Below, piece by piece: positions 1-8,024 of a stretch of 64,000 bases of DNA. Origin of the DNA: Lactobacillus bombicola (GTDB lineage: Bacteria > Bacillota > Bacilli > Lactobacillales > Lactobacillaceae); the NCBI RefSeq assembly GCF_900112665.1, contig NZ_FOMN01000002.1, forward strand, positions 186,001-250,000. The letters are read 5' to 3'. Under the pieces are notes generated by a model. It did no database searches. It was not told the origin of the DNA and was given only the letters and a program-made list of their open reading frames with translations. The position numbers and the translations under genes are program-made. How positions within the stretch are numbered: the stretch's first letter is position 1; every line of letters begins with the position of its first letter.

Positions 1-361
1 CTTTATCTGGCAGTAGATGTAATTGTTTTTTATTATTTGGCTTTTCTTTTTCAAGATCTATCGTATAACGTGCTTCAATCCACTCATTTTCGCCGATTTT
101 ATACCACAGACGATCTTTACGATCGATTGCTATTTCTGCAACATTCCATTTACTATTATTTTTGGCACGAAAAGTAATTAATTGTCCACCTTCATAATTA
201 GTCCAAATTTTTACGCCCTTGCCAGGCAAATAATTAATTTGAACACGTTTAATTGGCGCTTTCATAGTTGTAGCATTGACCGACTTAAGTGGTGCAACTA
301 CAGTTACTCCAGTTATAGTTAGTGTAGTTGCCAGTCCCATTTTCCAAAAATTACGCTTCAT
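1..361 (-). CDS. Secreted SH3-like wall-associated protein, N-terminal part (open at window edge)
   Basis: The reading frame opens at an ATG preceded by AAAGGAG and runs off the left edge after 120 codons, so the 3' end is missing. Residues 1-31 form a signal peptide (basic start, hydrophobic run, small residues before ...VNATT). Residues 37-82 contain VQINYLPGKGVKIWTNYE and a WYKIGENEWIEARYT-type strand. This closely resembles the N-terminal SH3-like module of the NlpC/P60 protein that follows, so the two are probably tandem paralogues. Whether this copy also carries a catalytic domain lies outside the window. Function inferred: an exported protein that binds or modifies the cell wall. Confidence 0.75.
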   Translation of the reverse strand, partial: MKRNFWKMGLATTLTITGVTVVAPLKSVNATTMKAPIKRVQINYLPGKGVKIWTNYEGGQLITFRAKNNSKWNVAEIAIDRKDRLWYKIGENEWIEARYTIDLEKEKPNNKKQLHLLPDK

Positions 362-510
362 TCAAGTCAATTCTCCTTTAATAGCATGAAAATGATCAAA
401 AAATAACATTCCACTTTATCTTAACCGCTTCAACTATTTAATCAAGTCTACTTACTTAAATGATAACAAAAATTTTAGAGATCATGTTATCTAATTTTTG
501 AATTAGCACT

Positions 511-547
511 AAAAAAACACTTAAAAAATTATTTTAAGTGTTTTTTT
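511..547 (-). terminator. Intrinsic terminator of the NlpC/P60 gene
   Basis: Inverted arms around AACACTTA / TTAAGTGTT with A/T tracts on both sides, directly downstream of the minus-strand endopeptidase gene. The T-rich flanks could let it act in both directions. Confidence 0.75.
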
Positions 548-559
548 ATTATTTCATTT

Positions 560-1285
560 TTAGTCAAGCACGCGCTTAGCAACTGAAGGGTAGAAGTATG
601 AACTCAAATTTTCTTTAACAACGCCTTGTGCAGGAGTGGCCGCATGAACAAACTGATTATTACCAACATAAATCGCCACATGATATGGAGCACTTGCTGA
701 ACCCCAAAATAAAAGATCACCTGGCTTTAGATTTTGCATTGAAACTTGCTTACCTTGTTTAACCTGAGAATAGGTTGTGCGACTAATTTCCTTGCCAGCT
801 TTACTATAAACATATTGCGCTAAACCAGAGCAGTCAAACGCGTCAGGACCATTACTTCCCCACACGTATGCCTTACCAACTGCAGCTTTAGCCAAATCAG
901 CCACCCTTTCCCCTTGCGAAGAAGCCTGTACATAAGCTGTTGCGGTTCCTTTAACAACTTTTTTCTTTAATTTTTTAGTATAACATGCTTGAATCCACTG
1001 ATTTTCCCCAATTTGATACCAGGTTTGCCCAGATGCATCGACTGCATTACTGATGACATTCACAGTCTTCCCATGCTTAATTCTCCTGCCAGTAAAATCA
1101 GGATTCTCATAGTTATCCCAAACATTTACACTATAACCAGGAATATAGTTAATCTTGACTTTTTTGGTTGCAGCTTCAACCTGAGTCGCAGTTGTCTTAA
1201 CATTAGTAGCATTAGTAATACTAATTCCTGTAATAGTCAAAACTGCAGCAGTAGTAAATTTTATTAAATTACTCTTAACCTTCAA
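560..1285 (-). CDS. Secreted NlpC/P60 cysteine endopeptidase with SH3-like domain
   Basis: Predicted peptidoglycan D,L-endopeptidase of 241 residues acting outside the membrane. Residues 1-39 look like a signal peptide. Residues 42-105 form an SH3-like module (KINYIPG...WYQIGENQWIQACYT), and residues 125-241 the NlpC/P60 catalytic domain. Catalytic Cys152 lies in DCSGL and the candidate His residues are His202 (PYHVAIYVG) and His214 (FVHAATP). The start is a TTG preceded by a GGGGGAA ribosome site; no ATG is better placed. The catalytic half is a close paralogue of the next gene (1496-1981), and the N-terminal module resembles the partial gene at the left edge. There are no SLAP repeats, so attachment would rely on the SH3-like module. 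Confidence 0.9.
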   Translation of the reverse strand: MKVKSNLIKFTTAAVLTITGISITNATNVKTTATQVEAATKKVKINYIPGYSVNVWDNYENPDFTGRRIKHGKTVNVISNAVDASGQTWYQIGENQWIQACYTKKLKKKVVKGTATAYVQASSQGERVADLAKAAVGKAYVWGSNGPDAFDCSGLAQYVYSKAGKEISRTTYSQVKQGKQVSMQNLKPGDLLFWGSASAPYHVAIYVGNNQFVHAATPAQGVVKENLSSYFYPSVAKRVLD

Positions 1286-1412
1286 AATCAGATTCCCCCT
1301 ATACTTTAAGTAAAGTTGATAAATAAAATAATTTTAGCTCTACTTCATCTCGCTAACGGTAATTTTACTCGCAAAATATTACAAAGCAGTTACAAATATG
1401 ATACTAGTAAGT

Positions 1413-1450
1413 AAAAAAGCCCTCAGAAGTTAATTTCCCCTGAGAGCTTT
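1413..1450 (-). terminator. Intrinsic terminator of the short NlpC/P60 gene
   Basis: Nine-base-pair stem (AGCCCTCAG at 1418-1426 against CTGAGAGCT at 1440-1448, one G-U pair) followed in the minus direction by a T6 tract. Confidence 0.8.
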
Positions 1451-1495
1451 TACTTTATTTATTTTTTAGAAATATCGTTGAACTAAGAACTTTAA

Positions 1496-1981
1496 TTATT
1501 CTAGTACCCGTTTTGCAGCGGAAGGATAAAAGTAAGTACTGAGTGGTTGTTGTCTGACACCTTGATCAGGAGTGGCCGCATGAACAAACTGATTGTCACC
1601 TACATAAATAGCTACATGGTATGGAGCAACTGTTGACCCCCAGAAAAGTAAGTCTCCCTTTTTTAATTTCTTCATTGAAACTTTTCTGCCTAAACTTACT
1701 TGTGAATATGTTGTTCTAGGTAAAACAGTATTGCCCGCCTTTTTGTAAACATATTGAACTAACCCCGAGCAATCAAAGGCAGACGGACCAGTAGCGCCAA
1801 ATACATAGCTCTTACCCACTTGTTTTTTAGCAAGCTTCGCTATTTTATTGCGACTCTTGGTTATTGTACTAGCACTAACATCATCAGTAGTCGCATTTAC
1901 TGCTGTCGCAGTGGTCACGCCTGTAAAAAATAATACTATAAATGCAATTAATTTAATTAAGTACTTACGTCCGTATTTCAA
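1496..1981 (-). CDS. Secreted NlpC/P60 endopeptidase, single-domain
   Basis: A 161-residue minimal NlpC/P60 enzyme. The signal peptide spans about residues 1-30 (hydrophobic IKLIAFIVLFFTGV, then ATAVNA). The catalytic domain follows directly, with Cys71 in DCSGL, His122 in PYHVAIYVG and His134 in FVHAATP. Start is TTG with an AAAAGGA ribosome site seven bases upstream. It lacks the SH3-like module of its neighbour at 560-1285, so the pair look like one duplication in which the binding domain was lost or gained. Role inferred from family: cleavage of stem peptides during wall turnover or cell separation. Confidence 0.9.
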   Translation of the reverse strand: MKYGRKYLIKLIAFIVLFFTGVTTATAVNATTDDVSASTITKSRNKIAKLAKKQVGKSYVFGATGPSAFDCSGLVQYVYKKAGNTVLPRTTYSQVSLGRKVSMKKLKKGDLLFWGSTVAPYHVAIYVGDNQFVHAATPDQGVRQQPLSTYFYPSAAKRVLE

Positions 1982-2130
1982 AATTAGTTCCTTTTCTCAA
2001 ACAAATATTTCATAACTTCTAAATCAACTTTCTCTATCTTAACCATTAAATATTACATATACATTTCAAATGAGCTACAAAACTATAAGATTTAGTTGTT
2101 AAAAAAACCACTTTTGAAACATTTACTCCT

Positions 2131-2676
2131 TTAGCCTTGTAAATGACGGATGATCGCTGTCAATCTTCTTTCTGTTTCAATCCAATTATCATTAACTAAA
2201 ATATGGGCATCTTTTTGCAAATTTTGCGGTAAGGGGTTTAATTCACTACCGCTAAGTCTTTCTTTAATTTTAGCTAAGTTGTCGCCCCGTCTTAATAGTC
2301 GCTGCTGCAATTCTTTCTTAGTGCTTGCAGTTACATACAAAAAATATACCTGCCCTCTGATTGCATTAATATACGCTTCGACTCCGCTTATATCCACAAT
2401 CAGAGATACTAGCTCACTTTTTCCCCAAGCCTTATCAAGAGCTTCTCTACTTGAACCATATTGGTAAGATCCATATCTAGTATGCTCAAAAAAATGCAAT
2501 TTTTCAAAACTAGTATTAGTTTCAAAATGATAAGATTGATTCACAATTTCTTCTGGACGTTTGGGCCTAGTTGTGTGCGTAACCACCCGTGGAATGCAAA
2601 ATTTTTCTAGCAGATATTCTGAAATCGTTGTTTTTCCTGCACCACTCGGGCCAGCTATTAAAATTAATTTTCGCAT
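2131..2676 (-). CDS. Guanylate-kinase-like P-loop protein
   Basis: A 181-residue cytosolic protein with a Walker A loop GPSGAGKTT at residues 8-16 and a guanylate-kinase-like region TRPKRPEE around residue 37. This resembles the TRxPRxGE motif of Gmk, but the GMP-binding tyrosines are less clear. ATG start with GAGGGAG upstream. It stands alone, unlike housekeeping gmk, which usually neighbours rpoZ/priA genes, so it is probably an accessory nucleotide-kinase-like protein rather than the essential enzyme. The substrate is not evident. Confidence 0.75.
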   Translation of the reverse strand: MRKLILIAGPSGAGKTTISEYLLEKFCIPRVVTHTTRPKRPEEIVNQSYHFETNTSFEKLHFFEHTRYGSYQYGSSREALDKAWGKSELVSLIVDISGVEAYINAIRGQVYFLYVTASTKKELQQRLLRRGDNLAKIKERLSGSELNPLPQNLQKDAHILVNDNWIETERRLTAIIRHLQG

Positions 2677-2770
2677 AATCCAGGCTCCCTCTACTTGAAA
2701 ACAGTTTATTTTTATATTAGTATCTTTCTATTATAATTAAACATGGGTAAGAGAGGAAGTAAAACTCATC

Positions 2771-3088
2771 ATGAAAAAGACAGATATAAAATTAGATGAT
2801 ATTTTGAGTGCAAAATCTGAAGAAGAACTTACTAAACCCTTTTTGGGTAAGGTTGAAAAAATTTATGAAAATTCTGCCCTGTTATCAATTATCGACTACG
2901 ATAAAGCTGATAAAACGGCAGTTAGTGACCTCAATAAAAAAATTGTTGTTAATTTTAAAAATCTCAAGAGTGCTCCCAAACGTAAAATTAAAGAAATTCA
3001 AGCTTTAGCTAAAAGTGACGTTAAGATTGAAAAAATTGCTAAAAGTGACCTCAATAACATCGAAAATCCCACTGACAAAAATAAATAG
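2771..3088 (+). CDS. Small lysine-rich hypothetical protein
   Basis: 105 residues, no signal peptide or membrane segment, with about a quarter lysine. The C-terminal half has a near-repeat (AKSDVKIEK, AKSDLNNIEN). The start ATG follows AAGAGAGGAAG. The central part could be a small beta domain followed by a basic tail, which would suit nucleic-acid or polyanion binding, but I do not recognise a family. It is divergent from the guanylate-kinase-like gene and upstream of the membrane polymerase-like gene. Confidence 0.7.
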   Translation: MKKTDIKLDDILSAKSEEELTKPFLGKVEKIYENSALLSIIDYDKADKTAVSDLNKKIVVNFKNLKSAPKRKIKEIQALAKSDVKIEKIAKSDLNNIENPTDKNK

Positions 3089-3174
3089 ATATACTTTATA
3101 AAAGTAGTGCTTATCCCACTACTCTTTTTTTAACTATTTTACTTTAAGCAAAATAATAATTATGGAGAAAAAAA

Positions 3175-4695
3175 GTGAAAGAAAAAACAAGAACTATTTT
3201 ATTTTGGTTTATCTTAAGCCAACCCTTTTTAGATCTTTATTGGTTTTATCATGGACAATTAGCTAATATTTTCCCCTTTACCTTACCAACCATTATTCGC
3301 ATTTTGGTAGTTGGCACATTAATCGCCCTTTTTTTTAGCCAAAAAAGGTCTTGGCAAAAATTGACAAAAGAAAAACTGTTATTAGTTTATTTGCTACTAT
3401 TAATGTTTTATTCTGCGTTGCACTTATATCACGTCCGTAATTTTACTAGCATAAGTTTAAGTGATTATGGCTATTCAACTAGTAGCGAAATTTTTTATTT
3501 AATTAGAATGGTTTTGCCTTTAATTGTTTTATATCTAACTAAAGAATCAAAATTTACGCAAAAGCAATTGCAGCAAGTAATTGAAGGTATTTCTGGTCTT
3601 TTTTCTGGTACAATCGTAATCTCTAATCTATTTGTAATTTCCTTAAAATCTTACGAAACAGGCACAATCAGTGCTAATATCTTTTCGTGGTTTACTAACC
3701 AAAATATTGGTTATTCACATATTGCATCAAAAGGCTTCTTTAATTTTACCAATATGATTTCTGCAGTACTGTTCATGTTATTACCTTTAATGCTCTACTA
3801 TATGTTTACCTCTTGCAGTTGGCACACTGCTTTTCTGACTAGCATTCATGCCTTAGCTATGGTAGAAATTGGTACTAAGGTAGCTGCCATTGGTCTAATT
3901 GGTGGACTTAGCATTTGTTTACTTTTATTCTTATTTCATAAATATGTGATTAAAGATGTCAAAAACGGTAATTGGGCCTTATTAATTACTATTTTTATTG
4001 GTTTAAGTTCACTGGGGCTAACAGCTATTGGTCCAGCTGTGCAACGTTACAATTATGAAATTTATTTAGCAAAACAGTCTGACCATGATTTGACAAGTGA
4101 AAATCACAAATTAAATCAAGGATTAAAAAAATACCCCACTGGCAAAAAGCGAGCAGAATTTTTATGTAAATTTATCCAACACAATTATCAAGCATATGCT
4201 CTTAATCCCAAATTTGTTTTTAAAAGTTATCCATATCAATCTGACCCTGAATTTTGGTTAGCAATTATGCGCGAACCCGGTCAAAGTCGCATGGGAAATC
4301 GCCATATTGAGCAAGCCATGCTTAAACAAGTTGTTAAAACTAATAATAACCATTGGGATAAGTTCCTTGGCATTTCTTATGTGCGTGAGAACAATATTTT
4401 TAATCTGGAACGCGACTTTGTAGCTCAAATCTATTCTTTAGGTTGGATTGGAATGCTCTTGTTTGTCGGCCCTTATTTATTAGTTTTATTTTATGCAACT
4501 TATAGATGGTGCCTAAATAAATCAACTCGTACTTACTTAATCAGTTCACTACTTGTTGCTAGTACTTTCGTCCTTTTGGCGGCATTTTCTTCTGGCAATG
4601 TACTTGACTTTTTAACTGCTAGTTTTATTTTAGCCTTTATTGAGGGTAACTTATTAGTCTGTCTAAAAAGTAACAATACAAAAATGATGGTCTAA
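3175..4695 (+). CDS. O-antigen-ligase-like polytopic membrane protein
   Basis: 506 residues with about ten hydrophobic segments and one large loop (about residues 305-415) between late helices. This topology is typical of the Wzy polymerase / WaaL ligase superfamily, whose members polymerise or transfer undecaprenyl-linked glycans on the outer face of the membrane. The start is GTG with a GGAG ribosome site; an ATG 13 bases upstream is out of frame. No glycosyltransferases surround it, so it is an orphan relative to an exopolysaccharide cluster. Candidate roles are glycosylating a wall polymer or the S-layer; the substrate cannot be read from sequence. Confidence 0.7.
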   Translation: MKEKTRTILFWFILSQPFLDLYWFYHGQLANIFPFTLPTIIRILVVGTLIALFFSQKRSWQKLTKEKLLLVYLLLLMFYSALHLYHVRNFTSISLSDYGYSTSSEIFYLIRMVLPLIVLYLTKESKFTQKQLQQVIEGISGLFSGTIVISNLFVISLKSYETGTISANIFSWFTNQNIGYSHIASKGFFNFTNMISAVLFMLLPLMLYYMFTSCSWHTAFLTSIHALAMVEIGTKVAAIGLIGGLSICLLLFLFHKYVIKDVKNGNWALLITIFIGLSSLGLTAIGPAVQRYNYEIYLAKQSDHDLTSENHKLNQGLKKYPTGKKRAEFLCKFIQHNYQAYALNPKFVFKSYPYQSDPEFWLAIMREPGQSRMGNRHIEQAMLKQVVKTNNNHWDKFLGISYVRENNIFNLERDFVAQIYSLGWIGMLLFVGPYLLVLFYATYRWCLNKSTRTYLISSLLVASTFVLLAAFSSGNVLDFLTASFILAFIEGNLLVCLKSNNTKMMV

Positions 4696-4709
4696 TTAAC
4701 CATCATTTT
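4681..4709. terminator. Bidirectional terminator between convergent genes
   Basis: Perfect arms AAAATGATGGT / ACCATCATTTT with a short loop. The stop codon of the plus-strand gene lies inside, and the minus-strand gene ends just beyond. Confidence 0.8.
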
Positions 4710-4716
4710 GTTAAAA

Positions 4717-5337
4717 TTATTTTTGCTTAATAAACGAAGCATCGGGAATTCTGATTAAATAATATCTAGTTGCTACATGACCCGCATGCAAGCCAATTCC
4801 ATTTTGCCAATCTTTCTTATATTTTGCTGTATAAATAGCAACATAAGCATGCTGAAATTTTTGATCCATTTTGCGCAATTCTTGTTCACTATAAGGAATT
4901 TTAGCTGCGTTAATGTCTAGCGGACTTTTACCGTAAACTACAGTTGCAAAATCACTTGATACTTTAGCTTGCCTGCCATTACGATAATAAGTATAAGTCT
5001 GTGTACCAATTCTTTTCTTTTTAGAGTCAATCACAACATAACTAGAATTACCTGAGCCAGTATTCATGATTAATGGCTCATAAATAACGGTTGCAGCAAT
5101 TTTACTAGTATCTTCTAAATCAGGATTATCTAGCACAGTCCTTCCGAAAAGCCATAACGTACCTACCAATAAAATAGCTACTTCTAAAAAATCAATAGCT
5201 AAATTTAACCAGCTGAATTGCTGGTGTTTTTTTATAATCATCGTAATATGGCGCTTACGAATATTTTGAACCACAAAAAATAAATACAGAATAATGATTA
5301 CCCATAGTAAAACACCAAGTAAATTCCAGCTAAACAT
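4717..5337 (-). CDS. Two-helix membrane protein of unknown function (resembles LVIS_2131-type proteins)
   Basis: 206 residues. Helix one is at about residues 6-25 and helix two at about 46-67, joined by a short basic cytosolic loop, with a roughly 130-residue extracytoplasmic C-terminal domain. The start ATG has a strong GGGAGGT site. The layout matches a lactobacillar family I remember as LVIS_2131, with no known function. It is convergent with the O-antigen-ligase-like gene and shares its terminator. Family assignment is from memory of the layout, not a search. Confidence 0.6.
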   Translation of the reverse strand: MFSWNLLGVLLWVIIILYLFFVVQNIRKRHITMIIKKHQQFSWLNLAIDFLEVAILLVGTLWLFGRTVLDNPDLEDTSKIAATVIYEPLIMNTGSGNSSYVVIDSKKKRIGTQTYTYYRNGRQAKVSSDFATVVYGKSPLDINAAKIPYSEQELRKMDQKFQHAYVAIYTAKYKKDWQNGIGLHAGHVATRYYLIRIPDASFIKQK

Positions 5338-5414
5338 GATCGACCTCCCGTAATATCTTCATTATATTGTAAAAAATTACTTTTGGATAGTCATCTCAAT
5401 CAAACTTACAATGC

Positions 5415-5951
5415 TCAATCAATCTTCTTAGCTTTATTTTCTGCCTTACTTTTACTTGTCTTAACCGTTTTCTTAACGGCCGTAGCCGGTTTTTCATATT
5501 CTCTAACTTGTTTAATCTTTTCGACCATCAAGTCTGTTAATCGCTCAATTAGCTCAGGTTCAGTTTCTTGCATTTCTTTTTCAGTGGCTAATTGGTCAAT
5601 CCTAAAACCCGATGCGTTTAAAAATTCTGACTTAGTTTCAAAATAAACAAAAACTGGATAAGACTTATCCTCTTCAAAAAAGTTAGCAATTTTTTTGTAA
5701 TTACTATACGGCAAATTGATGATGTTAATTTCTAAAGCAAATGTCACTGGTCGCTGTCCAGTTACTTCAACTGCAATACGACTCAATGAATCATGCTTAA
5801 TAGCAGCTACTGTTTCTTTAATCATTTTAGAGGCAATAATTTTTATTTTACCCTTGGATTTACTAATATCAGCATATTTAACCGTCTCTAAATCCTGTAA
5901 ATAATCCTCTTGTTCAATTTTTTCAGTTAAATCTGTTAAGTTAATTTTCAA
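5415..5951 (-). CDS. Hypothetical cytosolic protein with basic C-terminal tail
   Basis: 178 residues, TTG start with an AAAGGAA site. Residues 1-150 are a mixed alpha/beta acidic region with no motif I recognise. Residues 155-178 are rich in Lys and Ala (for example KKTVKTSKSKAENKAKKID), a disordered tail that could contact nucleic acid or the membrane. Stands alone upstream of the multicopper-oxidase promoter region but points away from it. Function unknown. Confidence 0.65.
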   Translation of the reverse strand: MKINLTDLTEKIEQEDYLQDLETVKYADISKSKGKIKIIASKMIKETVAAIKHDSLSRIAVEVTGQRPVTFALEINIINLPYSNYKKIANFFEEDKSYPVFVYFETKSEFLNASGFRIDQLATEKEMQETEPELIERLTDLMVEKIKQVREYEKPATAVKKTVKTSKSKAENKAKKID

Positions 5952-6298
5952 ATTACAAATTCCTTTATTTCTATATTAGTCCTATATACGATACTCAAAT
6001 TTTAGTTCAAAAACAATTTTTTTTGATTGCTTTTAAAATTATTTTTAAAAAAACATTTTTTAAAAAATATAATTTTTTTCAACCTTTTCTAAATTAATAT
6101 TATGCTATTTGTACTATTGGCATGGGGCTGTCAGGCTAAAAAAATAACACTTTTTCGTTTACTATTACTTAAAAGTTACATATAATAAAGCAGCTGAAAA
6201 AATATAAAGCCCCATGCTTTACAAGCGTTTTCACAAAGAGTAAATTTAGTATATATCAAAAAATTTAGCTAAATTTTTTAATTGAAAGGTAGACAAAC
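5952..6298 (+). promoter_or_regulatory. Control region of the multicopper oxidase
   Basis: 347 bases without a gene. The left half is extremely A/T rich. The right half holds a promoter (TTTACT at 6158-6163, 17-base spacer, TATAAT at 6181-6186), a long leader of about 105 bases, and a cre-like site at 6220-6233. A ten-base inverted repeat brackets the promoter: GCATGGGGCT at 6120-6129 and AGCCCCATGC at 6208-6217. No copper-box (TACAnnTGTA) was seen. Confidence 0.65.
6220..6233 (-). promoter_or_regulatory. cre-like operator (CcpA) in the multicopper oxidase leader
   Basis: Minus-strand TGAAAACGCTTGTA matches the cre consensus TGWAARCGYTWNCW at 13 of 14 positions. It lies about 27 bases downstream of the predicted start of transcription, a position that usually gives roadblock repression. 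Confidence 0.5.
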
Positions 6299-7876
6299 AT
6301 GTCAGATAAAGTTTACACAGATTATTTTTATAATTCAAAAGATTTTGATAAAAATCATGGTATGGGCTACAAAGAACTTCATATTCCAGAAGGTGTTGAA
6401 GCACAACCACTAATTGTTCCACCAGTTTTGGAACCAGACAAACAAGAGTACAATGATGTTTGGTATACCATTGAATCTCAAGAAGGTGATTTCCAATTTT
6501 TACCTGGTAAAAAAACCCATACTTGGGGCTATAACTTCCCAGTTCTTGGTAAAACAATGGTATTGACTAAAGGGCAACATGTTCACGTAACATTGAAAAA
6601 TAGTCTACCAGAGTTAACTACCTACCACTGGCATGGTATGGAAGTATCTGGTCCTGGTAACGATGGTGCTTGTCACTCCCCTGTATATCCAGGTGAAGAA
6701 AAACACATTGACTTTGTCGTTAACCAACCTGCAGCACTCACTTGGCTACATGCTCATCCATGTCCATCAACTGCTTCACAAGTTTGGATGGGACTAGCTA
6801 TGGGTGTGGTCGTTACTGATGCTAACGAAGCTCAGTTGCCAATTCCTAAAACCTACGGCAAAGATGAATTTCCAATTATCTTGCAGGATCGTATCTTCCA
6901 TGAAGATAATCAATTTGACTATAAAGCTGATTATAATGCAATGGGTATCTTCGGAGATACACCTGTTATTAACGGTGTGGTCCGCCCTTATGTTGATGTC
7001 ACTACTCAGAAAGTTCGTTTAATTTTCTTAGGTGGGTCTAACCGTCGTGAATGGCGCTTACACTTTAGTGATGACTTAGTAATGACCCAAATTGGTGGTG
7101 ATGACTCATTCTTAGAGCATCCAGTTAAAATGACTAAAGTTTTAATCGGGCCAGGCGAGCGCCAACAAGTAGTTGTTGATTTTAGCGACTATAAAGAAGG
7201 CGATGTGGTTAACCTTTACACTGATGACTTTAAGTTAGTTGAATTTAGAATTCACAGCTATGAAAAAGATGATAGCGTAATTCCTGACACTTTGTTCAAG
7301 CCATATGATCCAGTTGTTAATCCTAACTCACCCGTTCCCCATGTTACGATGGACAACCATAACATGATTAATGGTAAGTTATTCTCAATGCAAAGAATTG
7401 ATTTAAAGCAGGAATTAATGAATGCTGAGTACTGGGATGTAACTAATACCAATGATACCACTCATGGGATGCTACACCCCTTCCATATTCATGGAGCGCA
7501 CTTCCTAGTTGTCTCACGTAATGGCGAAGCACCTTATCCAAACGAACAAGGGGTATACAAGGATACTGTTGAAGTTGCGCCACAAGAAACGGTTCGGTTG
7601 AAAGTTTACTTCCAAAATACTGGTGTCTTCATGTACCATTGCCATATCATTGAACACGAAGATGCTGGTATGATGGCCCAAATTCAAATTGTTGATCCAA
7701 AAGATCCTGATAAAAAATATCACTTAATGGATATGGAAACCCTAACCAAGGCTTTTGCTGAAGAAAAGGGTATTCCAATGGATGAAGTCTACTGCCCAGG
7801 TATGGATACCGAAGGGATGGCTGTTAAAGGTGAAGATCATACTATGGATGCATTTTCAGGTGCAAGTCATCACTAA
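6299..7876 (+). CDS. Cytosolic multicopper oxidase (CotA/CueO-like)
   Basis: 525 residues with three cupredoxin domains. All copper ligands are visible: His110/His112 (HWHG), His151/His153 (HAHPCP), His393/His396/His398 (HPFHIHG) and His447-Cys448-His449 ... His453 ... Met458 (HCHIIEHEDAGM), so the type 1 and trinuclear sites are intact. There is no Sec or Tat signal, so it should act in the cytosol, oxidising phenolics, bilirubin-like compounds or Cu(I) and reducing O2 to water. The start ATG has an AAAGG site. It ends in D517-A-F-S-G-A-S-H-H, which resembles an FMN-transfer motif (see findings). Monocistronic, with its own promoter and a strong terminator. Confidence 0.93.
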   Translation: MSDKVYTDYFYNSKDFDKNHGMGYKELHIPEGVEAQPLIVPPVLEPDKQEYNDVWYTIESQEGDFQFLPGKKTHTWGYNFPVLGKTMVLTKGQHVHVTLKNSLPELTTYHWHGMEVSGPGNDGACHSPVYPGEEKHIDFVVNQPAALTWLHAHPCPSTASQVWMGLAMGVVVTDANEAQLPIPKTYGKDEFPIILQDRIFHEDNQFDYKADYNAMGIFGDTPVINGVVRPYVDVTTQKVRLIFLGGSNRREWRLHFSDDLVMTQIGGDDSFLEHPVKMTKVLIGPGERQQVVVDFSDYKEGDVVNLYTDDFKLVEFRIHSYEKDDSVIPDTLFKPYDPVVNPNSPVPHVTMDNHNMINGKLFSMQRIDLKQELMNAEYWDVTNTNDTTHGMLHPFHIHGAHFLVVSRNGEAPYPNEQGVYKDTVEVAPQETVRLKVYFQNTGVFMYHCHIIEHEDAGMMAQIQIVDPKDPDKKYHLMDMETLTKAFAEEKGIPMDEVYCPGMDTEGMAVKGEDHTMDAFSGASHH

Positions 7877-7893
7877 TTAATTTTAATTAATAT

Positions 7894-7925
7894 AAAAGCG
7901 TCAGGAATTTATTCCTGGCGCTTTT
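7894..7925 (+). terminator. Terminator of the multicopper oxidase gene
   Basis: Thirteen-base-pair stem AAAAGCGTCAGGA / TCCTGGCGCTTTT with one G-U pair, followed by T-rich sequence. Confidence 0.85.
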
Positions 7926-8024
7926 ATATTATCTCTAGCTAGAGCAAAATAATATTTTCTAATATTTATTAAATTAATTCTTCTAATTTTGCGCTTCTGC
8001 TACTTTCATGCTATAAATAGCTTC

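Noticed and set aside
989-1267. Antisense frames inside well-supported genes (for example here, inside an NlpC/P60 gene)
   Set aside because: No ribosome sites and no recognisable domains; the opposite strand carries clear catalytic motifs.
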